This document shows, piece by piece, positions 61,235 to 64,000 of a stretch of 64,000 bases of DNA; position 1 is the stretch's first letter, and every line of letters starts with the position of its first letter. Position numbers and translations under genes: made by a program. The notes beneath the pieces are model-generated. The model was not told the origin of the DNA and made no database searches. It saw nothing but the letters and a program-made list of their open reading frames with translations. Source of the stretch: Nocardioides plantarum (GTDB lineage Bacteria > Actinomycetota > Actinomycetes > Propionibacteriales > Nocardioidaceae); the NCBI RefSeq assembly GCF_006346395.1, contig NZ_VDMS01000001.1, positions 2,512,861-2,576,860 of the forward strand, given 5' to 3'.

Positions 61235-62302
61235 ATGTCCCTGCAGCACTTCATCATCGGGCGGAAGAAGGTCACGGCCTCGCTGGCCGTGCTCGCCGTG
61301 CTCGGTCTCAGCGCTTGTACGAGCAATGATTCCTCCGACGACAACGAGAACCCCAACCTCAAGGGCGGGAACTCCTCGGCCGAGGAGGGCTCCAACGACG
61401 CGGCCGGTGACAAGATCGTCATCGGGTTCTCCGCGCCTGCGGCCGACCACGGCTGGATGGCCTCGATCACCGACTCCTCTGCGACGGTGGCCAAGCAGTA
61501 CGACGACGTCGAGCTGAAGCTGGCCGAGGGCACCAACAACGTGGACGCGCAGATCTCGCAGGTCGAGACCTTCATCAACGACAAGGTCGATGCGATCGTG
61601 TTGCTGCCCTTCGATGGTGCGGCGATGACGCCGGTGGCGTTGAAGGCGATGGAGGCCGGTATCCCGGTCGTCAACGTGGACCGTGAGTTCGATGACCCCA
61701 ACGCGGCGCGGGTGACCGTGCTGGGTGACAACTACGGCATGGGGATCTCGGCTGGTCAGTACGTGTGTGAGCAGGCCGGCGGCAAGAAGGACGCAGTGGT
61801 CGCTGAGATCCAGGGCATCGCCTCGCTGCCGTTGACCCAGGACCGTAGCCAGGGCTTCGCCGATGCGCTGAAGGACTGTGGTCTGAAGGTCAACAACCAG
61901 GTCGAGGCCGCGTTCACCCCCGAGTCGGGCACCGACGCGGCGAGCAACCTGCTCCAGGCTGCTCCCAAGATCGACTACCTGTGGAACCACGACGACGACC
62001 AGGGTGTCGGTGTCATGGCCGCGATCCAGGAGGCCGGTCGTGACGAGTTCACCATGATCGGTGGCGCGGGTTCCCAGCAGGTCATGGAGGCCATCAAGAA
62101 GGGCGACAGCGTCCTGAAGGCCACCGTCGTCTACCCCTCGACCCAGGGTGCTGACGCGATCAAGCTGGCCCGTCTGCTGGTCCAGCAGAAGGCGGTCGAC
62201 GACCTGGTCGAGGTCGAGGTCCCCCGCAAGGTCCAGCTCTTCGCCCCGGTCGTGACCTCCGAGAACGTCGACAAGTACCTCCCGTCGGCCTTCAAGTCCT
62301 GA
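61235..62302 (+). CDS. Sugar ABC transporter substrate-binding lipoprotein
   Basis: A 355-aa extracytoplasmic binding protein of the Peripla_BP_4 (ribose/xylose) class. Signal with lipobox LSAC, an acidic linker, then [20 protein letters not shown] and [14 protein letters not shown]. Start ATG 61235 has AAGGAG upstream. Codon use shifts in the middle (about 61590–62080): more codons end in T or G than in the neighbours. No permease or ATPase genes follow directly, so the rest of the importer must be elsewhere or beyond the window. Confidence 0.93.
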   Translation: MSLQHFIIGRKKVTASLAVLAVLGLSACTSNDSSDDNENPNLKGGNSSAEEGSNDAAGDKIVIGFSAPAADHGWMASITDSSATVAKQYDDVELKLAEGTNNVDAQISQVETFINDKVDAIVLLPFDGAAMTPVALKAMEAGIPVVNVDREFDDPNAARVTVLGDNYGMGISAGQYVCEQAGGKKDAVVAEIQGIASLPLTQDRSQGFADALKDCGLKVNNQVEAAFTPESGTDAASNLLQAAPKIDYLWNHDDDQGVGVMAAIQEAGRDEFTMIGGAGSQQVMEAIKKGDSVLKATVVYPSTQGADAIKLARLLVQQKAVDDLVEVEVPRKVQLFAPVVTSENVDKYLPSAFKS

Positions 62303-62354
62303 CCCACCCGATCACGTACCACCCACACCCCACAGCAGTAGGAGCCCCCCAAGC

Positions 62355-63518
62355 ATGAGCACCGATTACACCCCCCGGCCCGAGGACAAGTTCTCCTTCG
62401 GACTCTGGACCGTCGGGTGGGAGGGCGTCGACGTGTTCGGTCCCGCCAGCCGACCCCGGCTGGACCCCGTCGAGGCGACCTACAAGCTCGCCGAGATGGG
62501 GGCCGCGGCCGTCACGTTCCACGACGACGACCTGCTGCCCGACGAGGACACCCGCGAGCACACCCTCGACCGGTTCACCAAGGCGCTGGCCGACACCGGC
62601 CTGCGCACCGAGATGGTGACGACCAACCTGTTCAGCCCGCCGATCTTCAAGGAGGGCGCACTCACCGCCAACAACCGTGAGGTGCGCCGCTACGCCGTGC
62701 AGAAGGTGCTGCGCAACATCGACCTGGCGGCCAGCCTCGGCGCCGACACCTTCGTCCTGTGGGGCGGCCGCGAGGGTGCCGAGCACGGTGCGGGCAAGAA
62801 CATCCGGGCCTCGCTGGACCGGATGGCCGAGGGGCTCAACCTGTTCTGCGACTACGCGATCGAGCAGGGCTACTCGCTGAAGTTCGCGTTGGAGCCCAAG
62901 CCCAACGAGCCGCGGGGCGACATCCTGCTGCCGACGATCGGGCACGCGATCGCCCTGATCAACGAGCTCGACCACCCCGAGATGGTGGGGGTCAACCCCG
63001 AGGTCGGGCACGAGGAGATGGCGGGGCTCAACTTCGCCCACGGCATCGCGCAGGCGATGTGGCACGGCAAGCTGTTCCACGTCGACCTCAACGGTCAGCA
63101 CGGGCCGCGCTTCGACCAGGACCTGCGCTTCGGTGCGGGCAACCTGCGGGGCGCGTTCTGGACCGTCGACACGCTGCTGGGCGCCGGCACCGGCAACGCC
63201 TACGAGGGCTACGTCCACTTCGACTTCAAGCCCCCCCGGGCCGAGTCCATCGAGGGCGTCTGGGAGTCGGCTCGCGGCTGCATGCGCAACTACCTGATCC
63301 TGCGCGACCGCGCACAGGCCTTCCGGGCCGACCCCGAGGTGCAGCAGGCGCTCGCGGCCTCCGAGGTGGGTGCGCTGGACGAGCCGACCCTCGCCCCCGG
63401 CGAGTCGCTGGCCGACCTGCGCCAGGCGTCGTACGACGTCACGACGCTGGCCGAGCGCGACATCGCCATGGAGGCGCTGGACCAGCTCGCCATGGAGCAC
63501 CTGCTCGGCGCTCGCTGA
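62355..63518 (+). CDS. xylA: Xylose isomerase
   Basis: A 387-aa TIM-barrel isomerase of the actinobacterial class I type. Active-site segment [12 protein letters not shown] carries the ring-opening His and its Asp partner. Metal ligands fall in [28 protein letters not shown] and [15 protein letters not shown]; the terminal HFDFKPPR is family-typical. It interconverts D-xylose and D-xylulose (and glucose/fructose) in the cytoplasm with Mg2+ or Co2+. ATG 62355 follows GTAGGAG. It lies 52 bp after the binding-protein gene. A xylulokinase is not in the window. Confidence 0.97.
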   Translation: MSTDYTPRPEDKFSFGLWTVGWEGVDVFGPASRPRLDPVEATYKLAEMGAAAVTFHDDDLLPDEDTREHTLDRFTKALADTGLRTEMVTTNLFSPPIFKEGALTANNREVRRYAVQKVLRNIDLAASLGADTFVLWGGREGAEHGAGKNIRASLDRMAEGLNLFCDYAIEQGYSLKFALEPKPNEPRGDILLPTIGHAIALINELDHPEMVGVNPEVGHEEMAGLNFAHGIAQAMWHGKLFHVDLNGQHGPRFDQDLRFGAGNLRGAFWTVDTLLGAGTGNAYEGYVHFDFKPPRAESIEGVWESARGCMRNYLILRDRAQAFRADPEVQQALAASEVGALDEPTLAPGESLADLRQASYDVTTLAERDIAMEALDQLAMEHLLGAR

Positions 63519-63796
63519 GCGCACCCGACAGAGACGGTCGTCGACGAGGAACCGACCACACCGCGCCACCGTGCGTGGAAGGCCGAGAGTCCGGCAGTTC
63601 GGCTCTGCCGGGCGCACGGCGGTCGGCCCTCGGAGACGACGGGGGAGGACGGCACCTGTGCCTTCCTTCTCGTGGACCGGTGTCGGGGCAGTGCGCTCCG
63701 CTCCGACGCCGGTCCGCAACACCCAATACGCGACACGCCACAGGCACCCCACAGACACCTCCACACCACCCAGCCACCCATCACGAGGAGCTCCGC

Positions 63797-64000
63797 ATGG
63801 CCCGCCCGATCACCTTGTTCACCGGTCAGTGGGCCGATCTGCCGTTGGAGGAGGTGGCTCGGTTGGCGTCGGGGTGGGGGTATGACGGTCTGGAGCTGGC
63901 GTGTTGGGGTGATCATCTGGATCCGTGGCAGGCCGCGGAGGACGACGCCTATGTGAAGGCGAAGCTGGACCTGTTGGAGAAGTACGGCCTGAAGCTGTAT
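63797..64000 (+). CDS. Sugar phosphate isomerase/epimerase (partial)
   Basis: The first 68 codons of an AP-endonuclease-2-fold sugar isomerase/epimerase ([36 protein letters not shown]), cut by the right edge. ATG 63797 follows ACGAGGAG. From about 63830, codons ending in T and G (ttg, gct, gat) become common, unlike most of the window and like the middle of the binding-protein gene. It probably belongs to the same sugar operon; a 278-bp gap after xylA may hold its own promoter. Confidence 0.85.
   Translation, partial: MARPITLFTGQWADLPLEEVARLASGWGYDGLELACWGDHLDPWQAAEDDAYVKAKLDLLEKYGLKLY

Noticed and set aside
1..64000. CRISPR arrays, prophage structural genes, complete insertion sequences or rRNA genes
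   Set aside because: I looked for regularly spaced repeats, transposase motifs and phage gene runs and saw none.

Overview
The window is very GC-rich, densely packed, and dominated by codons ending in G or C. Actinobacterial families recur: secreted M1 peptidase, ROK regulators, a type I xylose isomerase, MMPL transporter, IclR/TetR-controlled catabolic operons and a fused ThuA–sugar dehydrogenase exoprotein. I read it as a chromosomal segment of a soil actinomycete, probably Nocardioides or a close relative. The genus is inference; the phylum-level reading is firm.

Left edge (1–7.0 kb): a partial LysR regulator, a 60-aa Cys-rich protein and a tRNA-Thr(CGT). A 29-bp copy of the tRNA 3' end recurs at 6964–6992, so 955–6992 looks like a small integrative island with no integrase. 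Its sequence is less GC-extreme than the surroundings. It holds one intact gene (AlbA_2/Schlafen-type ATP-binding protein, 3242–5020) between two broken genes. Two near-identical 25-bp elements, in opposite orientation, sit upstream of the second and third genes.

7.1–14.7 kb: a kinase / response regulator / hybrid kinase operon, a small membrane protein, and a secreted M1 metallopeptidase with five Ig-like repeats. 14.1–23.1 kb: a divergent P450 cluster. TetR, ferredoxin reductase, 2Fe-2S ferredoxin and an alpha/beta hydrolase lie on the minus strand. An unrecognised helical protein, P450, SDR, flavin amine oxidase and SRPBCC protein lie on the plus strand. Together they supply a complete P450 electron chain and downstream oxidoreductases.

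23.1–27.4 kb: an MFS exporter, a TetR regulator and an MMPL transporter share one palindromic operator sequence. 27.4–31.4 kb: an SDR / acyl-CoA dehydrogenase / APH-type kinase operon, reminiscent of 4-hydroxyacid (levulinate-type) catabolism, runs divergently from an unusual XRE–TetR fusion regulator.

31.4–46.2 kb: an IclR regulator and two operons that carry matching operator sequences just downstream of recognisable promoters. They encode a LivKHMGF-type importer, a tandem alpha/beta-hydrolase-fold protein with unusual nucleophile elbows, a cyclase-family hydrolase and a KstD/FrdA-like flavoprotein. The second operon adds an isocitrate-lyase-family C–C lyase, a two-subunit aconitase-type dehydratase, Ohr and an acyl-CoA synthetase. 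This looks like one import-and-degrade pathway for an unidentified carboxylate and is the best candidate for an undescribed system here.

46.5–51.3 kb: an FtsX-type ABC transporter with its own two-component system. 51.4–64 kb: a sugar region with a 2256-aa secreted multidomain protein, two ROK regulators, a sugar-binding lipoprotein, xylose isomerase and the start of a sugar phosphate isomerase. The giant gene and the second ROK gene share a 47-bp promoter-proximal sequence.
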